From Paraspadella gotoi (taxonomy: Eukaryota; Chaetognatha), in contig CM119265.1 in assembly GCA_051294375.1 (NCBI GenBank), forward strand, positions 25,255,132 to 25,319,131: 64,000 nucleotides of DNA, written 5' to 3'. Under the pieces are notes generated by a model that did no database searches, was not told the DNA's origin, and saw only the letters and a list, made by a program, of their open reading frames with translations. Of this stretch, positions 1 to 11,603 are shown piece by piece. Each line of letters begins with the position of its first letter. Position 1 is the first letter of the stretch. The translations under genes were made by a program, and so were the position numbers.

Positions 1-1
1 A

Positions 2-562
2 GTTCGCGACATTCTGACCTCTTGCTGTTATCCCGGAAACTTTTTGAAACAACCCGTCGAATACTACAAATATCTATTGGTCAATTTGTTCGAACAAAAC
101 GAGTCCCATTATTTTTTAGTCGCCGTGTCATCTCTGCCACTGATTACATGGCTGGGATTTGTACTCACGAAATTTAGTAAAAGAATAATAAGTATCTTTC
201 TTAAAGTAGCGTTCGTGACGAGTATGCTCGGAGTTCATGTTTATTTTCACGGAATTCGAATGACGACGGCTACGCCTATCAACCACGGAGAATTGGCTAA
301 AAAATATTACAGAAAGTCGGTGCGTGAGATTTGCTATTTTCTCTCCGTCAAACTGCCATCCGAAAGTCCTTCGTTTATTTACTTTTATGATATTTTAAAA
401 GCTTTACTAGACAAGCTCCGGGACAAAAAGGGACCCGAAGAAGTAGATTTGCGTTTCACTGAATTTCTCGACCGAATCGATGCTGAATTCTATAGGAATT
501 ATAATGATTTACATATTTTTTTGATGCTGTTTCCAGTATTAGTAGTTTTTCTTTACTCTTAA
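2..562 (+). CDS. C-terminal part of an unidentified multi-pass membrane protein (partial at window edge)
   Basis: An open frame runs from the first bases of the window to a TAA at 560-562, giving 186 residues with no start seen, so it is the 3' part of a gene or its last exon. There are hydrophobic segments near residues 40-55 (LPLITWLGFVL), 65-85 (IISIFLKVAFVTSMLGVHVYF) and at the extreme C-terminus (IFLMLFPVLVVFLYS), separated by charged, ordinary-looking protein sequence (for example KKGPEEVDLRFTEFLDRIDAEF). Composition is coding-like, unlike the low-complexity shadow frames elsewhere. An AATAAA lies 66 bases past the stop, supporting a real 3' end. I do not recognise the family. Alternatively the exon is spliced onward from an internal GT (for example at 320, 443 or 536) to a later exon and the stop is intronic. 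Confidence 0.55.
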   Translation, partial: VRDILTSCCYPGNFLKQPVEYYKYLLVNLFEQNESHYFLVAVSSLPLITWLGFVLTKFSKRIISIFLKVAFVTSMLGVHVYFHGIRMTTATPINHGELAKKYYRKSVREICYFLSVKLPSESPSFIYFYDILKALLDKLRDKKGPEEVDLRFTEFLDRIDAEFYRNYNDLHIFLMLFPVLVVFLYS

Positions 563-627
563 GTCTTTGGTTACGTACGATATTGTTTATATTGAATTTT
601 TTTTAAAAACTATACCCTTTTAATTAA

Positions 628-633
628 AATAAA
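628..633 (+). promoter_or_regulatory. Candidate polyadenylation signal (AATAAA)
   Basis: AATAAA lies 66 bases after the stop of the left-edge reading frame, in an AT-rich stretch. Spacing suits a short 3' UTR, but AATAAA is common by chance in such AT-rich sequence. Confidence 0.35.
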
Positions 634-911
634 CAAATACGTTTGGGCATACACTAATGAAGCCTTAGTTACAATAGAAGTTATAAATGCCATATACTTA
701 TTAGGATTATATCGAGTTAATGGTATTCATAATAAATTAATCATATTATTCCACTTTTATGAATAAAATGAAGTATAAATAACATTGCTCAAGTTAAAAT
801 ATTTTTATGCAAAAAAAATAAAAATATTGTTTCTAACTCAATTTTAAAAATGAAAGTTTTCACAACATCTATTATTTTATGTCAATAAGTTTGTTTAATT
901 TTGTTTTTCAG

Positions 912-1013
912 ACTAATCAAACAAACGGCCCACGCGTTAGACGAAGTTTTCGCCCCAAATATGTACGCGATTTCTTTCCAAGGACAAAAATGAAGTCTCT
1001 TGATTCAATGTTT
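912..1013 (+). CDS. Candidate downstream exon of the left-edge gene
   Basis: A good acceptor (pyrimidine run ending TTTTTCAG at 904-911) precedes a GC-richer stretch, and a good donor (GTAAGA) starts at 1014. Two readings are possible. As a terminal exon entered in phase 2 it encodes a protein-like tail ending in MYAISFQGQK and a TGA at 991-993, with AATAAA at 1119. As an internal exon in phase 0 it is exactly 102 bases (34 codons) and matches the phase of several donors in the 2-562 frame. The first reading looks more like a real protein. Neither is recognisable. Confidence 0.25.
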
Positions 1014-1066
1014 GTAAGAATTTATAATTTTACGATTTTTTAAATCAACTCAGATGCACTTTTGTT

Positions 1067-1076
1067 NNNNNNNNNN
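1067..1076. other. Assembly gap (10 N)
   Basis: Run of N only. Confidence 0.99.
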
Positions 1077-1755
1077 GAATTTTCTATCTGTGTTCACCTA
1101 TATTCGTGGATTGTAAACAATAAACAGAAGAAGTAAATCTTTTTGTAATCTAGGTTTTAAGGTTGTTTTTTTTATTAAACCATTAGTTCGAACGAAGATC
1201 AAAAAATGGCATTGGAATCGGCACAGATGTCTGGACGTTTAGCAGAATTCTCTGAACAAAAAAAAATTATAATACTGTTGCAGAAAATGTGAGAAAATTG
1301 GATTGGTATGCTTTTTTAAAAAAAAGCCATACGTATTTATAAAATAAATATTTTGAGACAGCACTCGGCCAGGCCCTGTTTACTAAGAAAAGTATCTAAT
1401 TAATGTTTTTTTAACCAACACTTTCTTGAGTTAACAGTTAATTTTTAGTATTTTTACCATTCTTTTTGTCATTTAAATATTGAAATGCGGCTTAAACCAC
1501 GAATGAAATAAGGTCTAGCATCATTCGAAAGGAAAGGGAGGAAAAGGTACAACCATAAAGCAGATTGAGTATTTGAAAGGGCAGAAGGTTTACGCTGGCA
1601 ATCTTGTCAGTTCTCTCGAGACTGCGGGTTTCGTGTTTGTTGCAACAAAAAAAAAAAGGTTGCTGCGAAGATGCAACAAAAATTTTCGGAAGAAAGACGA
1701 GGGAAATGTACAGAGGTTAAAAAAAAGAGGAATGGATTAAAGGCAAAGAAAATGT
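1077..1755. other. No gene seen
   Basis: AT-rich sequence with homopolymer runs. I see no exon, RNA gene or clear repeat, apart from a possible AATAAA at 1119-1124. Confidence 0.5.
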
Positions 1756-1780
1756 NNNNNNNNNNNNNNNNNNNNNNNNN
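1756..1780. other. Assembly gap at the outer edge of the inverted repeat
   Basis: Run of 25 N. The left arm of the large inverted repeat begins right after it, so the true arm end may be hidden here. Confidence 0.99.
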
Positions 1781-2384
1781 CCTGTTTCTTGCCCTTCTCT
1801 GCCCTTTGTACTTAATTCTTTAACCCTTTACTTCTGTATTTTCTTTTTCCCTTTTTTTGATCTTTCTTGTCCCTCTTTTCTTTTTCTCTGCCTTTTCCAT
1901 TCTCCTTCTCCAATTTTCTCCCTCTTTCCACTACACATATGTTTTCGCACGACCACAGTGTTCTTCTACTTAAGCAGACTTTATTTGTTTTTTTCTTTCC
2001 CTCGTCTTCTGGTAGCAATATACGGACATGTTGAGACGCTCTTTCATTCTTATAGCATTTGTAACAAGAGAGAAAACGATAGGTTCACGTTTACAATGTC
2101 ACCTTATCCTCATCTTTCCCCTGTCGGTATCGGGTTCGCCTGCAAGTGCTTTATCATGCTACTATATTCCACCTCCATTTTTCATCTTTATCTTTCTTCA
2201 CACTTTATTTCTCTTCTTTTACTATTTTCATTGCTTCATAACATTATTTCTCTCCTTTTTTTTCCGCTTTTTTCCCCCTCTTCTTCCTTCTCATAAAACA
2301 TGTTTTCCGATCTCGCCGCCCACTAGCCCTTCCGTCACTCACCTTACCCCCCGACGACATGTCCGCTGCACCCACGTGCCTCCT

Positions 2385-2612
2385 CCCAAATCCGACCGCG
2401 AATGTATCCAAAGTTCAATGTCTGTCTACGAAGTCGCTCCGGAAGAGTCCAGGCCGATTGCACGTTGGACCCAAGCAGAGACCTCTATCTTCGGCATCTC
2501 AGCGAAAAACAAAAAGTCAGTTTTTTATTGTCGGGGGGCCGAATGCAAGTATGCAAGATCTTTATCAATTCAGAGTCCAGATGTGTCAAATGTGAATCGG
2601 GTAAATTGACTT
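2385..2612 (+). pseudogene. Broken mirror copy of the GT31 terminal exon
   Basis: Inverted copy of the intact last galactosyltransferase exon at 10477-10694. Blocks match base for base (for example GCAGAGACCTCTATCTTCGG and AACAAAAAGTCAG), but several one-base insertions and deletions scatter the protein over three frames, and the acceptor region is altered. It lies on the opposite strand from the gene and has no neighbouring partner exons. It is either a dead duplicate made with the inverted repeat or an unpolished read copy of the same locus. Confidence 0.8.
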
Positions 2613-3697
2613 AATAAGAAAACTAAAGAATTCTTTCGTAAGAGATTATGGAGGCCTTAAACCCACCAAGCCTGGTTAAAGGTCAGGGGAAGCTAGAAAG
2701 GATGAGCGTTACTTATGATTTGAAGTGAATAGGATATAGCCGAATTAGTGTATATTCGTACGGTACTCTAGTTTCTATAACTCAGTGTAAGCTCATGACA
2801 AGCCAATTTAAGGATCCTCTTGCGCGCAGCAAGAGACTGTCAGAGGATCAGGATGAACTACTGGTTAGATGTCGATGGGTAAGGAAAACACTGACAGTGT
2901 CGAGGAGTGCAGCCGCCGCTGTGGAGAGTCGGACGAGTCTCTCCTCGCTGGCGATTGTGGCGAACTTTGGTCGACCCTGGTATAAGAGTTCGCTCGGGTG
3001 GCGTGCATCTGATGTGATGATGAAGGTCTGGGTCTCTCTCTCTCTCGGGTCTCGATTCTCTTCTCGTTAATGCTCTCACCGAATCTCGTCTCCTCGTTGC
3101 TCTATCTCCCAAGTTACTCCGCCGCTCATATGACGGAGGCATCGATCAAATCCACTGTGTATTCCCTTTATTTCCTCCGCCCAACAACACCTTGAAAGAC
3201 ACTGTGTCGTGCTTCAAAGGATCAAAGCCTCTTTTAAATTCGTCCCAACTCTTGAATAAATCTCGACGTATACGGGACGGATGGACAGACGGACGCGAGA
3301 TATTTCAGCCTCGTTTCGTCCACTGACACGTCGAAGCGATCTTCACTCACTCCCGTCCACATGAAGGGGGGGGAGAAAAGGACTACAAAATTCCCCTCCG
3401 TCATCCTTCCCCCGCCATCCGCCTTCCTCCTCCTTTTCTTCGATTGTCACCGATAGCAAAAACCGTAGATGTATTACATTTTTTTAAATTTTAACATCCG
3501 ACGCCTTAAAAAACGATTTCGTTGTTTAGGTCTGTTTTAGAACAAATGTTCGTTTTGTTTTTCTATCCATTACATGACCAACTCCCCCCCCCCCGGTTCA
3601 TTCCCCCCCCCATTTCGTCTTTTCTTATTAAGATCCGTTCTTCAATTTTTTTTTTATTTCTTTCTATTTCATTTTGTCCTATTATGATTCATTCGGT

Positions 3698-3897
3698 TCC
3701 TATTTTCCGAGAGCGACCCATTTGTTTTCCTTCATCCAGGAATTTAATTTTAATCTTTAATTATTTATTTAAATATGTTTTTAAATGGGTAACTAAATCT
3801 TGACCTTAATCCATTACCCTAATCCTGAATCCTAACTTAATCCTTAATCCTTATACCTTAATCTTCAGATGAAATGGGGCGTTCTTGGAAAGTAAGG
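3698..3897. mobile_element. Short TIR element with telomere-like decayed interior (copy 1)
   Basis: Left end TCCTATTTTCCGAGAGCG then ACCCATTT is the imperfect reverse complement of the right end AAATGGGGCGTTCTTGG then AAAGTAAGG. The interior is a degenerate (CCTTAATCCTAA)-type tract. The same end pairing recurs at 16184-16390 and 42384-42730. No transposase is present, so it would be a non-autonomous MITE-like element. Confidence 0.55.
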
Positions 3898-4074
3898 CTG
3901 CTCATTCTTTTATATTTGGTATTTCATTTATTGATTGATTCTCCCATATTTGATTTGTTCTCACGTTTGTTCTCCTCGTATTCTCCTACCATTTGACTTC
4001 CTCCTCCTTCTGTCTCTGACTGTCTCTTATTAGAGTCTTACTTTTCTTTTTAACCTTTCCCTCTTTTTAGTTGG

Positions 4075-4445
4075 CGGCCGCGAGTACTCGCGGAGCAACT
4101 GTAAAAGAAGCATTTTCGGTCGATCGGGTCCGTCGGTGTGTGCTGTCGTCGGTCTGTGCCCATTTGGCGTTAAAAATGTTTATAACTTGCATATAGTTGT
4201 TACTCATGATCATGAATTGTCTAAAGAATGAAAATTCTCAATTAGTGACTACTAGCGCCGCCTTAAGGAAATGCTAAAACTATAGAAAATAAATCGGAAT
4301 TCCGATGCAGGGCGTTCAAAAATACATGGGCTAAGAAAATTATTGTAGTCATGTCACGTCATGTCATTTCATGTGAATCATGTCATTCACGAAAATACAC
4401 GTGATAAGGCAGTTACTGCAACACACATTTGAATTATACTTCTTG
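4075..4445. repeat. Dispersed repeat with CATGTCATGTCA core (copy in left arm)
   Basis: Contains GCGGAGCAACT, TTTTCGGTCG, stacked GTCNGTC pentamers, then tandem CATGTCA words and an ACACGTGA/GCAACACA tail in the same order as the stretch at 17183-17385. The mirror copy lies at about 8870-9200. Confidence 0.5.
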
Positions 4446-6422
4446 TTTTTTCTAATCTTTTTCTCTCTTCTTTCTTTTTTCTTGAACCCAGTATCGGTCA
4501 TTCTCTTTTCCTTGCTAATTCAACCAGTGGCATGTGTGATGGAGATTGCATATTAAGTTTAATATGTTGTGAAAAACAATTGGTAAATATTTTTAGTTAG
4601 AAGAATATTGGTTGGTTGTTTTCACATTTCTACTCCTGAAAACTACCAGGTTAAAACTTTTAATTTGGCCTTTATATTAATTATGGACTAAAAATATTAA
4701 CACATTAAATTAGTTTATTCAAAAGAGATCAATATTACTGCGAAATAGCAAATGATCGGCGGGGCCTAGTTTGTTTACTATTATTTATTTTTTTATAACT
4801 AATTTTAATGTAAAATGTAAACAAGGCAAGAACAAAAAAACACTTATTTTTTATTACTAGATAACTTAAAATAAAAATAAATATATATAAGTGGAAAAAT
4901 ATATTCCAGCAAAATTGAATTATGCCGACCCAAGAGGTACGTGCTGCATTTCAAAATAAAAGAAGTAGTTTGCTATTTTTTTCTCTTTCTCTCTTCTCAT
5001 TCTGATTTATGTTTTTGCCGAGATTTCCCGGCGTTTAAAATTTTGCGAAATTTTAATTTGGTTTCTCTTTTCACCCGCGGTTGCGACTTTTAAATCTTAT
5101 CGTAGTAAACTTGTCCACGGTTCCTTTTACATAGATTTAATCGGCACCGAGTGCACAAGAATGAGATGTCATCATCGTCGTCCATCATCATCATCATCAT
5201 CTCCATTCGTTCATTTATCTTCCAACGCTTTTCTCAATATTAATTCTCTTTAATCTGCGAGACTCAAATTATTCAATATTCATTCTAACCAAATCATTCA
5301 TTTTCCTTTGAATCATTCGACCTACTCATTACCCAATAGAGTGGAGCATTTGAGAACAAAAAATTTGATTTGCAGTCAATTCAATAATACTTTTACGCGA
5401 GATGGTATTATTATTAAAAACAAAATAATTTTGTTAATATTGTTTCGGAACCAGAAAAGCAAAATATAACACATTTATAGTATTATCTTATAAAATAAAA
5501 AAATTTCAAAATTTTTAAAAGTTTTTTATTAAAGATTCAAATTTTTTAAAAAAGTTAAACCAAAATCATAAACGTTATCATAAATTTTTTTGTCTTCAGT
5601 GTCAAATTGGAAAAAAAGGTCAAAATTCTAACTTTTTAACTCTCTGTAGTAGAAACTATTATATGATAACCTTTTTCTCGTTTTTTCGCAGCTTTAATAT
5701 TAAAAATCATAAAACATAAATATTAATTTTTTTTATTTTTTATTTTATAAATCCGAAACTGTTCTTAAAATTAAAAAAAATATTATTTTAAAATTTTAAT
5801 ATTTTGTAAGGATATTGTTATAAGAAAAAATTCAATTTGCTTTACTGTTATGCTAAAAAAAATTTTTAAAGGGCATTGTTTTCTTTAATTACATATACGG
5901 AAGCACTCACTTAATCTTTCATCACTCCACCCTATACCAAATCATTCATCTTTTCATCACTCCACCCTTTATTCAAATCATTCATCCTACTCTAATCATT
6001 CATTCTCCCCTTTTCCCTCTCACAGGGAATCGCTTGTTATTTTCTTGTCAGTCGCTTTTCCTCACTTTTTCCTTTTTTCACAGTTTTTTTTTTTTTTCTT
6101 TGAGATATTTCTCCCCCTCCTTTTTTTTCCTCTGCAATTCTCAGCATTTTTCATGTTATTCTTTTTGTCATCTCCCTTTTTTTTTCCTTTTTTTTTTGTC
6201 CTTCTTTCTCTTCCTTTTTCTTGCCCTTTAACTCCTCTTTCTTTTTTTTGTCCTTTTTTGCTCCCTTTCTTTTTTTTCTTTTTTCTCATTTCTTATTTTT
6301 CTCCCGCCATTTTTTTTCCTTTTCGCTTCTTGACAGTGAGAAACGAAGGGACGAATCTTGATCGCTCCGCCTCGATCCGCCTCGATCCCGGGACAGAAAA
6401 TCTGCCATGAGCTCTCGCGGGA

Positions 6423-6847
6423 ATAAACTCTTTTCCTCCTTGCCCTTGCCCTTACCCCCCTTTCCTCCATCGCCCTTACCCCTCCGCCCCTTTCCTCCCT
6501 TGCCTTTACCCCACCGCTCCCTTTTCGCATTGCCTACCCCCCGCCCATTTCCTCCCTTGCCTTACCGCCCTCCCCATTTCCCCTCCTTGCCTTGCCCACC
6601 CCCGCCCCCTTTTCCTCCATCACCCTTACCCCCCCGCCCCTTTTCCTCCATCTCTACCACGAGCGAAATAAATCTTTTTTTGTGTGATTCTTCTTCATAA
6701 TTTATTCGTGATTATTTTTTATGGTCGAGTTATTTCTATTATTTTTTTTTGTTTTTTTGTTTTTTTTTTTAATTTTCAAAATATTTTCATACTTTTTCCT
6801 TTCCTTTTCTTCAACTTTATTTATTTTTTTCAAATTAACCTTTCTCC
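6423..6847. repeat. Loop of the inverted repeat, with a CCTTGCCCTTACCCC minisatellite
   Basis: This segment separates the two arms and is not itself palindromic. Its first half (6430-6660) is a degenerate tandem array of about 28 bases built on TTTCCTCC, then TTGCCCTTACCCC, then CCGCCCC. The second half is T-rich. No gene is visible. Confidence 0.75.
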
Positions 6848-9371
6848 CGCGAGAGCTCATGGGCAGATTTTCTGTCCCCGGGATCGAGGCGGATCGAGGC
6901 GGAGCGATCAAGATTCGTCCCTTCGTTTCTCACTGTCAAGAAGCGAAAAGGAAAAAAAATGGCGGCGAGAAAAATAAGAAATGAGAAAAAAGAAAAAAAA
7001 GAAAGGGAGCAAAAAAGGACAAAAAAAAGAAAGAGGAGTTAAAGGGCAAGAAATAAGGAAGAGAAAGAAGGACAAAAAAAAAAGGAAAAAAAAAGGGAGA
7101 TGACAAAAAGAATAACATGAAAAATGCTGAGAATTGCAGAGGAAAAAAAAGGAGGGGGAGAAATATCTCAAAGAAAAAAAAAAAAACTGTGAAAAAAGGA
7201 AAAAGTGAGGAAAAGCGACTGACAAGAAAATAACAAGCGATTCCCTGTGAGAGGGAAAAGGGGAGAATGAATGATTAGAGTAGGATGAATGATTTGAATA
7301 ATAGGGTGGAGTGATGAAAAGATGAATGATTTGGGTAATAGGGTGGAGTGATGAAAAGATTAAGTGAGTGCTTCCGTATATGTAATTAAAGAAAACAATG
7401 CCCTTTAAAAATTTTTTTTAGCATAACAGTAAAGCAAATTGAATTTTCTTTATAACAATATCCTTACAAAATATTAAAATTTTAAAATAATATTTTTTTT
7501 TAATTTTAAGAACAGTTTCGGATTTATAAAATAAAAAAAAAAAAATTAATAATTTATGTTTTATGATTTTTTAATGTTAAAGCTGCGAAAAACGAGAAAA
7601 ACGGTTTATCATATAATAGTTTCTACTACAGAGAGTTAAAAAGTTAAGAATTTTGACCTTTTTTTCCAATTTTGACACTGAAGACAAAAAATTTTATGAT
7701 AACGTTTTATGATTTTGGTTTAACTTTTTATAAAAAATTTGAATCTTTAATAAAAACTTTTAAAAAATTTTGAAATTTTTTTATTTTATAAAGATAATAC
7801 TATAAATGTGTTATATTTTGCTTTTCTGTTCCCGAAACAATATTAACAAAATTATTTTTGTTTTTAATAATAATACCATCTCGCGTAAAAGTATTATTAT
7901 GAATTGACTCAAATCAAATTTTTTGTTCTCAAATGCTCCACTCTATTGGGTAATGAGTAGGTCGAATGATTCAAAAGGAAAATGAATGATTTGGTTAGAA
8001 TGAATATTGAATAATTTGAGTCTCGCAGATTAAAGAGAATTAATTATTGAGAAAAGCGTTGGAAGATAAATGAACGAATGGAGATGATGATGATGATGAT
8101 GACGACGATGATGACATCTCATTCTTGTGCACTCGGTGCCGATTAAATCTATGTAAAAAGGAACCGTGACAAGTTTACTACGATAAGATTTTAAAAGTCG
8201 CAACGCGGGTGAAAAGAGAAACCAAATTAAATTTCACAAATTTTAAAACCGCGGAAATCTCGGCAAAAAAACATAAATCAGGAAGTGAGAAAGAGAGAAA
8301 GAGAAAAAAATAGCAAACTTTACTTCTTTTTATTTTGAAATGCAGCCACGTACCTCTATTTGGGTCGGCATAATTCAATTTTTGCTGGAATATTTTTTCA
8401 CTATATATATTTATTTATAATTTAAGTTATCTAGTAATCAAAAATAAGTGTTTTTTGTTCTTCCATTGTTACATTTACATTAAATTTAGTTATGAAAAAT
8501 AATAATAGTAAACAAAACTAGGGCCCCGCCGATCACTTGATTCGCAGTAATATATTTCTCTTTTTGAATAAAGTAATTTAATGTGTTAATATTTTAGCCA
8601 TAAATTAAATATAAAGGCCAAATTAAAAGTTTAACTGTAGTTTTTCAGAGAGAAATGTGAAACAACCAACCAAATTCTTTAACTAAAATATTTACCAATT
8701 GTTTTCAAACATATTAAACTAATATGCAATCACACACAGCCACTGTTGAATTAGCAAGGAAAAGAGAATGACCGATACTGGGTTCAAGAAAAAAGAAAAG
8801 GAAGAGAGAAAAAGATTAGAAAAACAAGAACGGTAATTCAAATGTGTTGCAGTAACTGCCTTATCACGTGTATTTTTCGTGACATGACATGATATCACAT
8901 GAAATGACATGACGTGACATGACTACAATAATTTTCTTAGCCCATGTATTTTTGACACGCCCTGCATCGGAATTCCGACTTTATTTTCTATAGTTTTAGC
9001 ATTTCCTTAAGGCGGCGCTAGTAGTCACTTAAATTTGAGGATTTTCCATTCTTAACAAATGATCATTGAGTAACCAACTATATGCAAGTTATAAACATTT
9101 TTAACGCAAATGGGACAGACCGACGGACAGACACACCGACGGACCGATCGACCGAAATGCTTCTTTTACAGTTGCTCCGCGAGTACTCGCGGCGCAACTA
9201 AAAAGAGGGAAAGGTTAAAAAGAAAAAGTAAGACTTAATAAGAGACAGTCAGAGACAGAAGGAAGGGAGGAAGTCAAATGGTAGGAGAATACGAGGAGAC
9301 AAACGTGAGAACAAATCAAATATGGGAGAATCAATCAATAAATGAAATGACCAAATATAAAAGAATGAGCA

Positions 9372-9568
9372 GCCTTACTTTCCAAGAACGCCCCATTTCA
9401 TCTGAAGATTAATGATTAAAGATTAAGTTAGGATTCAGGATTAGGGTAATGGATTAAGGTCAAGGATTTAGTTACCCATTTAAAAACATATTTAAGTTAA
9501 ATAATTAAAGATTAAAATTAAATTCCTGGATGAAGGAACAACAATGGGTCGCTCTCGGAAAATAGGAA
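9372..9568. mobile_element. Short TIR element, mirror copy in right arm
   Basis: Inverted counterpart of 3698-3897: begins CCTTACTTTCCAAGAACG and ends CGCTCTCGGAAAATAGG around a degenerate GATTAAGG-type interior. Confidence 0.55.
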
Positions 9569-10016
9569 CGAATTGAATCATAATAGACAAAATGAAATAG
9601 AAAGAAATAAAAAAAAATGAAGAACGAATCTTAATAGAAAAGACGAAATGGGGGGGGGAAATGAACCGGGGGGGGGGGAGTGGTCATGTAATGGATAGAA
9701 AAACAAAACGAACATTTTGTTCTAAAAACAGACCTAAACAACGAAATCGTTTTTTAAGGCGTCGGGTTAAAATTTAAAAAAAATGAATACATCTACGGTT
9801 TTTGCTATCGTGGTGAACAATCGAAGAAAAGAGGGAGGAAGGGCGATGGCGGGGGAAGGATTGACGGAGGGGGAATTTTGAGTCCTTTTCTCACGCAGGT
9901 ATACCCCCCCCCTTCATGTGGACGGGGTGAGTGAAGATCGCTTCGACGTGTCAGTGGACGAAAACGAGGCTGAAATATCTCGCGTCCGTCTGTCCATCCG
10001 TCCGTATACGTCGAGA

Positions 10017-10022
10017 TTTATT
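10017..10022 (-). promoter_or_regulatory. Candidate polyadenylation signal of the GT31 gene
   Basis: AATAAA on the minus strand, about 455 bases after the stop codon at 10477. No closer AATAAA or ATTAAA is visible. It would give a 3' UTR that includes the GA/CT microsatellite. Confidence 0.3.
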
Positions 10023-10174
10023 CAAGAGTTGGGACGAATTTAAAAAGAGGCTTTGATCCTTTGAAGCACGACACAGTGTCTTTCAAGGTGTTGTTGGGCG
10101 GAAGGAAATAAAGGGAATACACAGTGGATTTGATCGATGCCTCCCGTCGCTATGGAGCGGCGGAGTAACTGTGG

Positions 10175-10176
<2 letters not shown>

Positions 10177-10236
<60 letters not shown>
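10177..10236. repeat. (GA)n microsatellite
   Basis: Nearly pure GA dinucleotide tract in the right arm, downstream of the GT31 stop codon. Confidence 0.95.
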
Positions 10237-10476
10237 GGGTCACAAAAGTTCGCCAATTCGCCGGGAGACGTCGTCCGGTCATTCGTGGCACCAGTTTTTC
10301 CCACAACTCGTACATGATCCTGCGCGAAGGTTAAAATGTTGTGATGGTAAGAAAATGGTACAACGAATATAAAATTATCCATTCATCAATAAATAAGCTA
10401 TCTTGCCCCTGACTTAAACAGGGCTTGTGGTTTAAGGCCTCCATAATTCTTACAAGAATTCGTTTAGCTTTTTAAG

Positions 10477-10694
10477 TCATTTAGATTCACATGTAACATC
10501 TGACTTAATTGATAAATTGATTTCATTTGATTCGGCCCCCGAAATAAAAACTGACTTTTTGTTTTTCGTGAGATGGCCGAAGATAGAGGTCTCTGCTTTG
10601 GGTCCCGTGAATCGGCCCATGACTTTTCCGGACGCGATTTCGTAGACAGAATTGAACCTTTGATAATTCGCTCCGGCCTTTCCGGCGAGGAGAC
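10477..10694 (-). CDS. GT31 beta-1,3-galactosyltransferase-like gene, terminal exon
   Basis: The minus strand shows acceptor CCCTCACCAG ending at 10695, then 2 bases completing a Gly codon, then 71 residues beginning LLAGKAGANYQRFNSVYE and a TGA at 10479-10477. It joins the previous exon to read DDFYITG-LLAGKAG, the usual GT31 sequence just after the acidic ED/DD motif. The tail after about KAETSIFGHLTKNKK is poorly conserved in the family, so I cannot verify its last 25 residues. The exon lies inside the right arm of the inverted repeat; its mirror at 2385-2612 is frameshifted. This position means the copy number and end of the gene depend on whether the repeat is real. Confidence 0.8.
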
Positions 10695-11252
10695 CTGGTG
10701 AGGGACAGGGTAAGTGTGAGAGAAGGGTAAGGTTGAGTTGACGGAAGGTAGGATGGAGAAGGGAGGGAGAGAGGGGGAAAATGTTTAGAGAAGGAAGAAG
10801 AGGGGGGAAAAAAAGGGAAAAAAAAGGAGAAATAAGTATGGAAAGAATGAAAATAGTAAAAGAAAGAGAAATACAAGTGAAGAAAGATAAAGATGAAAAA
10901 TGGAAGGTGGAATATATAGATGATAAGACTTCGGAGGAAAACGAACCGAGGAAATGAGGATAAGGTGACATTGTTAAAGGAACCTTCGTTCTCTCTTATT
11001 ACAAATGGTATAAGAATAAAGAAGCGTCTCAACATCCGTACATTGCTACCAGAAGACGAGGGAAAAAAAAAACAAATAAATCTCTTAAGTAGAAAACACT
11101 GGGTCGTCAAAACATATGTAGTGGAAAGAGGGAGAAATGGAGAAGGAAGAAAGGAAAAGGCCAAGAGAAAAAGAAAATGGGGAAAAGAAAGATAAAAAAA
11201 GGGAAAAGAAAATACAGAAGAAAGTGTTTAAAGATTAAGTAAAAAGGCAAGA

Positions 11253-11520
11253 AGAAGAAAAGTACGCAGTATGAAATAGTAGGACATATATGAAAATTTT
11301 GGCCAAAAAATAAAACTATAAAATTTTTAAAAGGTGTGGGAGGAAAAATGAAATGGAACGAACGAAAATGCCAGAGAATAAAAATGAAAACGAATGAAAA
11401 GAAAAAGTCGGGCACAGAAAAGTATAGTCGAAAGATAGAAAGAAGACAGAAAAGAAACAGAACCGAGGACATTTTGTTATCGATGCGTCGGTGGCGAATT
11501 GCTCCTTAAAAAAATACTTG
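11253..11520. other. Intron sequence, no feature seen
   Basis: A-rich intron sequence between the last two GT31 exons, with AAAG-type runs only. Confidence 0.6.
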
Positions 11521-11542
11521 ATTAGCAAAACTCCGTTGCCAT

Positions 11543-11598
11543 CAGCTCCAGCAATTGATCCCAGCTCCATCAGCTCCAGCAATTGATCCCAAATCCAT
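11543..11598. repeat. Local tandem duplication of about 32 bases
   Basis: The word CAGCTCCAGCAATTGATCCC occurs twice in tandem immediately next to the splice donor of the GT31 exon, lying in the intron. Confidence 0.8.
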
Positions 11599-11603
11599 CT
11601 CAC

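Larger units (their letters stand above)
1785..6422 (+). repeat. Left arm of a large inverted repeat
   Basis: This sequence reappears as the reverse complement at 6848-11252. Anchors: 1800-1870 mirrors 11170-11260; 2385-2612 mirrors 10477-10694; 3698-3897 mirrors 9372-9568; 4080-4500 mirrors about 8800-9200; 5160-5345 mirrors about 7930-8125; 5880-6020 mirrors 7255-7385; 6385-6422 mirrors 6848-6890. Arms differ by scattered substitutions and many one-base indels, and one stretch (about 2800-3060) aligns poorly. The arm contains no intact gene. Confidence 0.9.
6848..11252 (-). repeat. Right arm of the large inverted repeat
   Basis: Reverse complement of 1785-6422 with scattered differences. 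Unlike the left arm it carries an intact GT31 terminal exon (10694-10477) with a working splice acceptor, so it is the arm in agreement with the rest of the gene. It also contains a (GA)n tract at 10177-10236 that is short and diverged in the left arm. Confidence 0.9.

Noticed and set aside
6034-7225. Mirror-image Phe-rich frames on both sides of the palindrome centre
   Set aside because: They are T-rich homopolymer stretches of the inverted repeat arms, identical in origin, not two genes.
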